A stretch of DNA of 64,000 bases from Micromonospora sp. BL4. GTDB lineage: Bacteria > Actinomycetota > Actinomycetes > Mycobacteriales > Micromonosporaceae. Position numbers and translations under genes: made by a program. A model generated the notes under the pieces. That model was given only the letters and a program-made list of their open reading frames with translations. It did not search any database and was not told the DNA's origin. Location of the stretch: positions 1-64,000 of the forward strand of contig NZ_RCVJ01000156.1 of the NCBI RefSeq assembly GCF_003667505.1. The letters are read 5' to 3'. Below, piece after piece: positions 9,014 to 16,226 of the stretch. Within the stretch, counting starts at the first letter, position 1; every line of letters begins with the position of its first letter.

Positions 9014-9979
9014 TCAGAACCCCCGGTCCCGGCGCTCGCTGCGGGCCTGCATCCAGATGAAGACCACGGCCACCACCACGATGATCAGGGTGAGCACGGT
9101 GGAGATCGCGGAGCCGTAGCCGACCTGGAGCTTCTTGAAGAACGTGTAGTACGCGAAGTAGGACGGCACGTTGGTGGCGTTCTCCGGGCCGCCCCGGGTC
9201 AGGGCGAAGATCGGCCCGAACACCTTCAACGCGGCGATGGTGCAGGTCAGGGCCACCACGAAGGTCTCCGGCCGGATCTGTGGAAGGGTGATCGCCCGGA
9301 ACCGGTGGACCCAGTTCGCGCCGTCGACCTCGGCCGCCTCGTACAACTCCGGGTCGACGCGTTGCAGCGCCGCCATGAAGACGACCACCGGGTAGCCGAT
9401 CTGCACCCAGATCATCACCGCCATCACGGCGGGCAGCGCGGTGTCCGGGTCGCCGAGCCAGTCGTGGCGCAACGCGCCGAGACCGACCGCGTCGAGCAGG
9501 CTGTTGAACGCGCCGTCGGGGCGCAGGATCCAACCCCAGACGATGCCGGCCACCACGACGGGCAGCACCTGCGGGAGGTAGAACGCGGCCCGCAGCGCGG
9601 CGGCGGTACGCGGCCGGAACCGGCGGCCGATGACGTCGAAGAGCACCGAGGCGAGCACCAGCCCGAGCAGGGTGGGCACCACCACCATCGCGACGAGCAT
9701 CGCGACGGTGTTCCGGAACGACGCCCAGAACACCTCGTCGTGCAGCAACTGCTGGTAGTTGTCCAGGCCGATGAAGGTGGGGTCGCCGACCCCGGACCAC
9801 TTCGTCAGCGACAGGTAGCCGGTGCCGACCAGCGGCGCGCCGATGACCAGGATGAAGAGCACCGCTCCGGGGAGCAGGTAGAGCCAGTACGCCGCGTTGC
9901 GGCCGCGGCGACGTCCACGGGCGGGCGGCGGTTGGGTCGGGGTCGCCGCCGGGACGGCGACGGTCTCGGAGACTGCCAT
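9014..9979 (-). CDS. Sugar ABC transporter permease (MalF type)
   Basis: This 321-residue CUT1 permease starts with a proline- and arginine-rich cytoplasmic tail, followed by LYLLPGAVLFILVIGAPLV as the first membrane segment. The EAA loop is YEAAEVDGANWVHRFRAITLP. Together with the MalG-type partner it forms the channel for the sugar delivered by the lipoprotein encoded at 10047-11351. The ATG at 9979 has AAGGA about 8 nt upstream, and 67 nt separate it from the binding-protein gene. Confidence 0.92.
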   Translation of the reverse strand: MAVSETVAVPAATPTQPPPARGRRRGRNAAYWLYLLPGAVLFILVIGAPLVGTGYLSLTKWSGVGDPTFIGLDNYQQLLHDEVFWASFRNTVAMLVAMVVVPTLLGLVLASVLFDVIGRRFRPRTAAALRAAFYLPQVLPVVVAGIVWGWILRPDGAFNSLLDAVGLGALRHDWLGDPDTALPAVMAVMIWVQIGYPVVVFMAALQRVDPELYEAAEVDGANWVHRFRAITLPQIRPETFVVALTCTIAALKVFGPIFALTRGGPENATNVPSYFAYYTFFKKLQVGYGSAISTVLTLIIVVVAVVFIWMQARSERRDRGF

Positions 9980-10046
9980 GGAGGATCCTTCCCGGTGGAG
10001 CGGGCGGGCGCCCCGGTCGTGCCGGTCGCGCCCGCCGCTCGCCGTG

Positions 10047-11351
10047 TCACTTGCCGGTGATCTCCTTGACGCCGTCGGCGTACGGCTTGGCGATCGAGTC
10101 GAGGACCTGGTCGGGCGACTTGGAGCCGTTGATCAGGCCCTGGAAGCCGGAGACCAGCACGTCGTAGTAGCCGGGAACCGGCCAGTCCGGGTAGAACGCC
10201 AGGCCGTCCTGCTTGCTCACCGTGTTGAAGTCCTCGATCAGCTTCCGGTCCTTGGGGTCGCTGATCTTCGTCGGGTCACCGGCGACCGGCACACCGCCGT
10301 TGTTGCCGATCAGGTCCTGGATCTCCGGACGCAGGGTGATGTCGATGAAGTCGTACGCCAGGCCCTTGGCCTTGCTGGTCTCCGGGACCACCCACAGGTT
10401 GCCGGACGAGCCGGCCTGCAACGTGTTGCCGGGGAAGAGGAAGGTGTCCCAGTTGGCCTTCATCTCGGCCTTGAACCGGCCGTACCACCAGCTACCGGAG
10501 ACGATCATCGGGGTCTTGCCGCCGATGAAGGCGGTGCCCATGTCCTCGGCCTTCAGGCTCGCCGAGTTCTTCGCGATGTAGCCCTTCTGCACCCAGTCCG
10601 CGAAGGTGTCCGCCCCGTACTTCAGCGGGTCGGACGTGAAGTCCACCGGGTTCTTGTAGAGCTGGTAGTTGTCGACGAACTGCCGGTCCGCCTTGGCGAG
10701 CGCCAGTTGGTAGAAGAGCTGACCGGCCGGGTATTCGGCGCCGGCCATGCCCAGCGGGGCGACACCCTTGCCGACGAAGGTGTCCATCGCGGCGGTCATC
10801 TCCGCCATGCTGGTCGGCACCTTGACGCCGTACTTGTCGAAGAGGTCCTTGTTGTAGTAGACGGTGACGTACTCGCCGTAGTTCGGCACGCCGAACCAGT
10901 TGCCCGAGCCCATCACGCCCTTGTCGCTGTAGCGGGCGGTGGTCTGCAGGCTGGGGCTGAGCTTGCCGGCCCAGCCGCGCTTGTCGGCCTCGGCGCTCAG
11001 GTCGCTGAGCAGGCCCTGGGAGGAGAGCAGGCCGGCGGTCGCGTTGCCCTTGTTGTACTCCATGATGTCCGGGCCTTCGGACGAGTTGATGATCATGCCG
11101 GCGTTCTGCTGGATCTGCTCGAACGCCTTGCGCTCGAAGCGCACCTCGACGCCCGGGTGCTCCGCCTTGAAGATCTCGATCGCCCGGTCCCAGGCGACCC
11201 CCATCGCGCTGTTGGCGCTCTCGTAGTGCCAGAGCTTGAGGGTCTTGGCCCCGCTGTCGTCCCCGCTGTCACCACCGCCGCACGCGGCCACGGTGGTCGT
11301 CGCGGTCGCCGCCAGGGCGATCGCGGCGACGATCCGGCGGAATCGCTGCAT
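10047..11351 (-). CDS. Extracellular sugar-binding lipoprotein (ABC importer)
   Basis: This 434-residue solute-binding protein has a signal peptide ending in the lipobox VAAC, so Cys24 would be lipidated and the protein anchored outside the membrane. The mature part starts with an acidic, Gly- and Ser-rich linker followed by LKLWHYESANSAM, the first strand of the family-1 fold. Later segments such as IVSGSWWYGRF are typical of CUT1 binding proteins. It captures an oligosaccharide and hands it to the two permeases. AGGAGG sits directly upstream of the ATG. The gap to the LacI gene is 85 bp without an obvious promoter, so the regulator and transporter may share a transcript. The ligand is inferred to be a xyloglucan-derived oligosaccharide. 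Confidence 0.92.
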   Translation of the reverse strand: MQRFRRIVAAIALAATATTTVAACGGGDSGDDSGAKTLKLWHYESANSAMGVAWDRAIEIFKAEHPGVEVRFERKAFEQIQQNAGMIINSSEGPDIMEYNKGNATAGLLSSQGLLSDLSAEADKRGWAGKLSPSLQTTARYSDKGVMGSGNWFGVPNYGEYVTVYYNKDLFDKYGVKVPTSMAEMTAAMDTFVGKGVAPLGMAGAEYPAGQLFYQLALAKADRQFVDNYQLYKNPVDFTSDPLKYGADTFADWVQKGYIAKNSASLKAEDMGTAFIGGKTPMIVSGSWWYGRFKAEMKANWDTFLFPGNTLQAGSSGNLWVVPETSKAKGLAYDFIDITLRPEIQDLIGNNGGVPVAGDPTKISDPKDRKLIEDFNTVSKQDGLAFYPDWPVPGYYDVLVSGFQGLINGSKSPDQVLDSIAKPYADGVKEITGK

Positions 11352-11436
11352 TGCTATCCTCCTCGTTGAGTATCTAGCCGGTACTTCACTGGGCCCGTCG
11401 TCGCGTTGCAGCGCGGCGGCGGGCCGTTTTGGCAGG

Positions 11437-12495
11437 TCAGCCCCCACCGATCGGCGGTCGACCGGGTGCGTCCGGTGCTGGTCGTCGTGGCACGGCCGTC
11501 GATCCCCGGGTCTCCAACGCGCACGGCAGCAGTTGCTGGTGGCGCTCGTCGCCGGCACCGTCCAGGTGGCGCAGCAGCGCCTCGATCGCGATCCGCCCCA
11601 GGGCCGAACCGGGCGAGGTCATCGCGGTCAGCGCCGGGGTGGCCAGTTCGGCGACCTGCGGCGAGGTGACCATCGAGACGACCGAGACGTCGTCCGGCAC
11701 GGAGAGCCCCCGGCCGGTCAGCTCGCCGAGGATGCCGAAGATCGCGGTCTCGTTCATGGCCAGCACGGCGGTCAGCTCCGGGGCCTGCGCGAACGCGGCG
11801 GCCAGGGCGGCCCGCCCACCGGCGGCGCTGTCCTCGGCCGGGATCATCACCGGCTCCAGGCCGTGCGCGGTCATCGCCGCGACGAAGGCGTCCCGGGTGC
11901 GCAGCGCGGGGCCGTAGCCGCTGGCCAGGGTGGCGGCCGAGTGGTTGACGTAGACGATGCTCCGGTGACCCAGGCCGACCAGGTGGGCGACGGCCTCGCG
12001 CACGGTCTGCTCGAAGTCGATGTCGACGTAGGAGAGCCCGCTGGTGTCGCCGGTGCGGCCGATCAGCACCAGCGGGACGCCGGCCTCCCGCAGGACGGTG
12101 ACCCGCTGGTCGGCGAGCTGCACCTCCATCAGCACGACGCCGTCGAGCATCCGCTGGCTGGCCAGCCGGCGCAGGTCGTCGAGGTCGCCGCCACCGACGG
12201 GGGAGAGCACCAGGTGGTAGCCGGCCGCGCTGGCCGCGGCGGCGGCGCCGGTCACGAAGGCGGTCTCGGTCGCGCCCAGGCCGCGCTCGTCCATCGGCAT
12301 CAGCAGACCGAGGATCCGGCTGCGCCGGCTGGCCAGGCCGCGGGCCATCGCGTTGGGCTGGTAGTCGAGCTCGGCCATCGCGGCGAGCACCTTGTCCCGG
12401 GTGGCCTGGGAGATCGGGCGGGTGCCGGTGAGCACGTACGACACGGTGCTGACCGAGACCCGGGCGAGGCGGGCGACGTCGTGCATGGTGGCCAC
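11437..12495 (-). CDS. LacI-family transcriptional regulator of the GH31/GH1 importer operon
   Basis: This 352-residue repressor has an N-terminal helix-turn-helix, TMHDVARLARVSVSTVSYVL, and the hinge region ARGLASRRSRILGLL, followed by a periplasmic-binding-protein-like sensor domain. I chose the GTG at 12495 because GGAGGAGGT lies 5 nt upstream; an internal ATG at 12486 is further from it. Two tandem 14-bp near-palindromes (TCGAAGCGTTTCGA type) lie about 50-70 bp upstream on top of the expected transcription start, so it probably represses itself and the downstream genes. The inducer is presumably a product of the imported sugar. Confidence 0.93.
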   Translation of the reverse strand: MATMHDVARLARVSVSTVSYVLTGTRPISQATRDKVLAAMAELDYQPNAMARGLASRRSRILGLLMPMDERGLGATETAFVTGAAAAASAAGYHLVLSPVGGGDLDDLRRLASQRMLDGVVLMEVQLADQRVTVLREAGVPLVLIGRTGDTSGLSYVDIDFEQTVREAVAHLVGLGHRSIVYVNHSAATLASGYGPALRTRDAFVAAMTAHGLEPVMIPAEDSAAGGRAALAAAFAQAPELTAVLAMNETAIFGILGELTGRGLSVPDDVSVVSMVTSPQVAELATPALTAMTSPGSALGRIAIEALLRHLDGAGDERHQQLLPCALETRGSTAVPRRPAPDAPGRPPIGGG

Positions 12496-12540
12496 CGCGC
12501 ACCTCCTCCGGCCTGGCGTGGGATCGCTCCCGCGGAATCG

Positions 12541-12567
12541 TCGAAGCGTTTCGACGAAGCGTTTCGA
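12541..12567. promoter_or_regulatory. Tandem LacI-type operators
   Basis: Two near-palindromes, TCGAAGCGTTTCGA at 12541-12554 and ACGAAGCGTTTCGA at 12554-12567, lie head to tail with a 13-bp period. They cover the predicted start of the minus-strand transcript that begins with the LacI gene, as expected for autorepression. Confidence 0.75.
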
Positions 12568-12570
12568 CAG

Positions 12571-12600
12571 ACGCTAGGCCACCTGTTACGGCGACGTCAA
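12571..12600 (-). promoter_or_regulatory. Sigma-70/HrdB-type promoter of the LacI-ABC-GH31-GH1 operon
   Basis: Read on the minus strand, TTGACG (12600-12595) and TAGCGT (12576-12571) are separated by 18 bp. This is close to the housekeeping consensus and directly precedes the two operators. Confidence 0.7.
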
Positions 12601-12639
12601 TAGCCGATGTCGCTCAGCCGCGGCCGTTCCGGCAGGGGC

Positions 12640-13548
12640 TCAGGGAAGGTCGAACAGGGTGGCGGCGCTGTCCCAGCACACCGCGCGCAGCCAGTCGTCG
12701 CCGAGGTCCAGTCGGGCCAGCCCGGTCAACTGGTCGGCGTACGGGTAGGGGATGTTCGGGAAGTCGCTGCCCAGCAGCACCTTGCCGGCCAGCCCCAGCT
12801 CGCGCAGCCGGGGCAGCTCGTCGGCGGGGAACGGCACGAACCGGTCGAAGAACGGGGTGAACGCCATCGTGGTGTCCAGCCGGACCCGCTCGTACCTCTC
12901 GGCGAGGTCGAGGAAGTCCCGGTAGTCGGGGGCGCCGAGATGCGCCACCACGGCGGTCAGCCGGGGGTGACGGGCGAGCAGGGCGGCGAACGGATCCGGC
13001 CCGGTGTGCGTGGTCCCCACCGGGGCGTGCCCGGCGTGCACCACCACCGGCACACCCGCGTCGGACAGCATCCCCCACACCCGGTCCAGTGCCGGGTCGG
13101 TCGGCGCGAACCCGCCGACCTGCACGTGCACCTTGAACAGCCGGGCCCCGCCGGCGAGCGCCTCCTCGACGTAGCCGGGAGCGTCCGGCTCTGGGAAGAA
13201 GGTGGCCGAGGGCAGGCAACCCGGGGTGGCGCGGGCGAACTCCAGCGTCCAGCGGTTCAACTCCGCGGCCATGCCCGGCCGGTGCGGGTACGCCAGCGCG
13301 CTGAACGCCCGCACCCCGAGCCGGCGCAGGTGCGCAACCCGGTCCGCGTCGCTCCACCGGTAGCGGATCGGCCACTTCGTGCCGACCAGAGGCCCGGCCG
13401 CGTCGAAGTACGCCCACACCCGGCGCAGCAGCCGCGGCGGCAGGAAGTGGACGTGCACGTCGGCCAACCCGGGCAGCCCCAGCGCGCGCCAGAACTCCGG
13501 CACCCGCTCGTCGGCCACCGGCGGTGACTGCGGCGCCGGGTCGGTCAT
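12640..13548 (-). CDS. Amidohydrolase family protein (TIM-barrel metal-dependent hydrolase)
   Basis: This 302-residue protein belongs to the amidohydrolase_2 group. LADVHVHFLPP supplies the first metal-binding HxH near residue 30. VVVHAGHAP and VVAHLGAPDY supply later histidines, and LGSDFPNIPYP supplies the catalytic aspartate. Relatives hydrolyse or decarboxylate small cyclic or aromatic compounds; the substrate is unknown. Its ATG overlaps the stop of the upstream membrane protein as ATGA, so the two genes are co-translated. Confidence 0.85.
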   Translation of the reverse strand: MTDPAPQSPPVADERVPEFWRALGLPGLADVHVHFLPPRLLRRVWAYFDAAGPLVGTKWPIRYRWSDADRVAHLRRLGVRAFSALAYPHRPGMAAELNRWTLEFARATPGCLPSATFFPEPDAPGYVEEALAGGARLFKVHVQVGGFAPTDPALDRVWGMLSDAGVPVVVHAGHAPVGTTHTGPDPFAALLARHPRLTAVVAHLGAPDYRDFLDLAERYERVRLDTTMAFTPFFDRFVPFPADELPRLRELGLAGKVLLGSDFPNIPYPYADQLTGLARLDLGDDWLRAVCWDSAATLFDLP

Positions 13549-14354
13549 ACGTCGATGTTGAACCGGTGCAACACCGACGGGGCGATCAGGCCGGCGGTGG
13601 CCAGCACCGACACCACGGTCAGAACGGCACGCAGGACGATCACCTCGGTCTTGCTGCCGGTGCGCAGGGCGATGCTGTTCGGTAGGCCGATCATCGTCCA
13701 CATGCGTCGGCGGATCGGGATCGGCCAGAGGATCGGCACCCCGGCTTTGGTGATCATGTCCCCGAGGATGTGCACGAAGCAGCCCACCCCCATGGCCACG
13801 CCGATCAGGGGGTACCCGCGTCCGCCCGGAAGGTTGGCGAAGGTGAACCACGCCGCTCCGGCCGACGCGAGGGTCACGATCACCCAGCCGGCCCGCTCCG
13901 CCCACTCGTCGAACAGCCCGCGCAGAGCCAGGCCGAACATGAAGAAGAGGATGGTGATCACCGCCCATTTGCCGTACGCGGTGCAGAGCGCGGTCGTGCC
14001 CCAACCGACGAGCAGCGTGAACGGGATGGTGTGGGTCAGTGTGCGGTGCCCGTTGTTGCGGCGGGGGTCCCTGCTGAGCTTCGTCGCGTAGTAGACCCCG
14101 AGGGAGATCTTCTCCATCACCTCGGCGACGAAGAGCGAGAAGACCCCGAAGGTACGGGCCACCGTGGCGCCGCCCTGGTTGCGGGTCACCTTGCCCGAGA
14201 GGTCGAGGTCGGGAAAGAGCGCCCCGCCCGCGCACACCGCCGTGCCCACCGCCAACGCGAGTGGCGACTGCTGGTAGTCGGCGAACTGGTCCAACGCCCA
14301 GGACCCGGCCAGCCATACCGCCGCGCCGGACAGCGCGTGCGACGGTCCCATCAT
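13545..14354 (-). CDS. YdjM-type inner-membrane metal-dependent hydrolase (PF04307-like)
   Basis: This 269-residue multi-pass membrane protein carries the conserved polar motifs PSHALSG near the N-terminus, FPDLDL, HRTLTHT, and FVHILGDMITKAG. These form the presumed metal site of the LexA-regulated YdjM family. The biochemical function of the family is not established. The ATG at 14354 has GGGGAGGG upstream. A dyad AACTAC-N6-GTAGTT lies at 14390-14407 in the promoter region. The gene is coupled to the downstream amidohydrolase. Confidence 0.8.
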   Translation of the reverse strand: MMGPSHALSGAAVWLAGSWALDQFADYQQSPLALAVGTAVCAGGALFPDLDLSGKVTRNQGGATVARTFGVFSLFVAEVMEKISLGVYYATKLSRDPRRNNGHRTLTHTIPFTLLVGWGTTALCTAYGKWAVITILFFMFGLALRGLFDEWAERAGWVIVTLASAGAAWFTFANLPGGRGYPLIGVAMGVGCFVHILGDMITKAGVPILWPIPIRRRMWTMIGLPNSIALRTGSKTEVIVLRAVLTVVSVLATAGLIAPSVLHRFNIDV

Positions 14355-14389
14355 GTCGGCTCACCCTCCCCAGGGATCTTGAGCGCCAA

Positions 14390-14407
14390 AACTACGCCAC
14401 TGTAGTT
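14390..14407. promoter_or_regulatory. Dyad AACTAC-N6-GTAGTT, candidate regulator site
   Basis: An 18-bp perfect dyad with a 6-nt centre lies 36-53 bp upstream of the ATG at 14354. Its CTAC/GTAG halves recall BlaI/CopY-type sites, but no such regulator is nearby, so the assignment is open. Confidence 0.4.
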
Positions 14408-14456
14408 AGCGTCGACGCCGCAGGGGCACCACCCGAACGGTCCACAACGGACGGTG

Positions 14457-16109
14457 TCAGAGCGCGGGGGTGAAGCTCTGCCGGATCATCGGCAAGTATG
14501 TCGCGTTGACCTGCCAGTCGAACTCTTTTGTCAACCACGAGACGGTGAAGGCGCGCCCGGCCGAGGTGTTGGCCAGCAACCGGAAACTGTGCACCCGCTC
14601 GCCGGCGGCGTTCTCCCAGCCGCACTCCCAGATCGCGCCGCCCTCGAAGAAGTCCAGCGCCGAGATGTCCACCTTGCGGTAGCCCGGTAGCGACCCGCCG
14701 CCGGTGAGCCGGGCCTCCTCGGCCTTCCAGTACGCCACCGGGTCGGGTCGGGACGGCCCCGCCTCGACGCTGAGCACCCGGGCTCCGTCGGACTCCCGGA
14801 AGCAGGTCGCCGCCCCGTCGGTCCAGCGCAGCCAGCCCACCGGCGCGGCGATCCGGAACCCGGCCGGATCGTCGTGCCACGTCCAGCCCTTCACGAGCCG
14901 GTACCGCGCGTCGGCCGGCGGCGGCACCGACGGCACCGGCGTGGCGGTCGGTGGCGGGGGCGCCGCGCAGGCGAAGGCGGCCGGTCGGGGAGTGGTCTCG
15001 CCGCCCCCGGCGCCGGACGGTGGCGTCCGCCCGTCGTTGCGGTTGACCAGCGCCAACGCGACACCGCCGGCGGCGACCAGCGCGGTGACCGCGCCGCACA
15101 GGGCCAGCAGCCGCCGACGCCGTCGACCCGGTCGCGCCGCCGGGTGGTCGGTCGGCGCCGCCAAGTGGTCGGTCGGCGCCGCCGGGTCGCCGGGCGGGGA
15201 CGGCACCTCGACCGGTGCGGCCGGCGCGGCCGCGCGGCCCGCGTCGCGTACGGCTGCCACCGCCGCGGAGCGGGCCGGCCAGGTGGGCTGGTCACCGCCG
15301 GCCGCCGCGCTCCGCAGCAGCGGCTCCGCCTCGGCGGCGGTCAACCGCCGCCAGGGGTCGCGCTGCAACAGTCCGTTGAGCACGGGGCGCAACGGGCCGG
15401 CCCGCCGCATCGGGTCCGGCGGTTCGGTGGCCAGGGCGCTGAGCGTCGCCATCGCGCTGGAGCGGGCGTACGGCGAACGCCCCTCGACCATCGCGTAGAG
15501 CGTCGCGCCCAGCGACCACAGGTCGGTACGGGGGTTCGACACCCCTTCGCGGGCGCGTTCCGGGGCGACGAACTGCGGCGAGCCGAGCACGGTGCCCGGC
15601 CCGGTCATGGCCCCGTCGCCACCGTCGAACGTGGCCAGCCCGAAGTCGGTGAGCACCACCCGACCGTCGTCGGCGACCAGCACGTTGTGCGGCTTCACGT
15701 CACGGTGCAGCACACCCGCGGTGTGCGCGGCCCGCAGCGCGGCGAGCACGGCCAGCCCGATCCGGGCGGTGCGCTGCGGGCTCAGCGGCCCCTCCGCGCC
15801 GATGATCTGCTGCACCGACCGGGACGGCACGTACTCCATCACGATCCAGGGGCTGTCCCGGTCGTGCACCACGTCGTAGATGCGGACCACGTTGGAGTGG
15901 TTGAGCCGGGCCGCCGTACGCGCTTCACGCAGCGTCCGCAGTCGCAGCTCGGCTCGCTCGGTCTCAGCCAGCCAGGACGGTGGCACGACCTCCTTCACCG
16001 CGACGTCACGGTGCAACATCTCGTCGCGGGCCAGCCACACCCGGCCCATGCCGCCGGTGCCGACCAGGTCGAGCAGCCGGTACCGACCCGCGATCAGCAA
16101 CTGCTGCAC
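14457..16109 (-). CDS. Membrane serine/threonine protein kinase (paralog 1)
   Basis: This 550-residue kinase has a complete Hanks-type catalytic domain at residues 8-275. It shows the glycine loop GTGGMG, Lys39 in VAVKEV, the HRDVKPHN catalytic loop near 132, DFG in LTDFGLATF, and APE as APERAR. A proline/alanine-rich linker containing a short tandem repeat (PAAPTDHLAAPTDH) leads to one membrane segment at about 330-352. An extracytoplasmic domain of about 150 residues follows (401-550), containing WTWHDDPAGFRI, TCF and TVSWLTKEFDWQ. No PASTA repeats are present. I chose the GTG at 16109, with GGGGAG upstream. The next gene upstream is a paralog of the same architecture. Confidence 0.92.
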   Translation of the reverse strand: MQQLLIAGRYRLLDLVGTGGMGRVWLARDEMLHRDVAVKEVVPPSWLAETERAELRLRTLREARTAARLNHSNVVRIYDVVHDRDSPWIVMEYVPSRSVQQIIGAEGPLSPQRTARIGLAVLAALRAAHTAGVLHRDVKPHNVLVADDGRVVLTDFGLATFDGGDGAMTGPGTVLGSPQFVAPERAREGVSNPRTDLWSLGATLYAMVEGRSPYARSSAMATLSALATEPPDPMRRAGPLRPVLNGLLQRDPWRRLTAAEAEPLLRSAAAGGDQPTWPARSAAVAAVRDAGRAAAPAAPVEVPSPPGDPAAPTDHLAAPTDHPAARPGRRRRRLLALCGAVTALVAAGGVALALVNRNDGRTPPSGAGGGETTPRPAAFACAAPPPPTATPVPSVPPPADARYRLVKGWTWHDDPAGFRIAAPVGWLRWTDGAATCFRESDGARVLSVEAGPSRPDPVAYWKAEEARLTGGGSLPGYRKVDISALDFFEGGAIWECGWENAAGERVHSFRLLANTSAGRAFTVSWLTKEFDWQVNATYLPMIRQSFTPAL

Positions 16110-16226
16110 AGTCGCTCCCCCTCGGTCACCCCGTGTTACACGATAGCCACCGGTACGGCTTTCCTCATCCACTGAGTGGCCTCGATCCACGCCGGACGGC
16201 GGTCCGAGTCGGACCTGACGTGCAGG

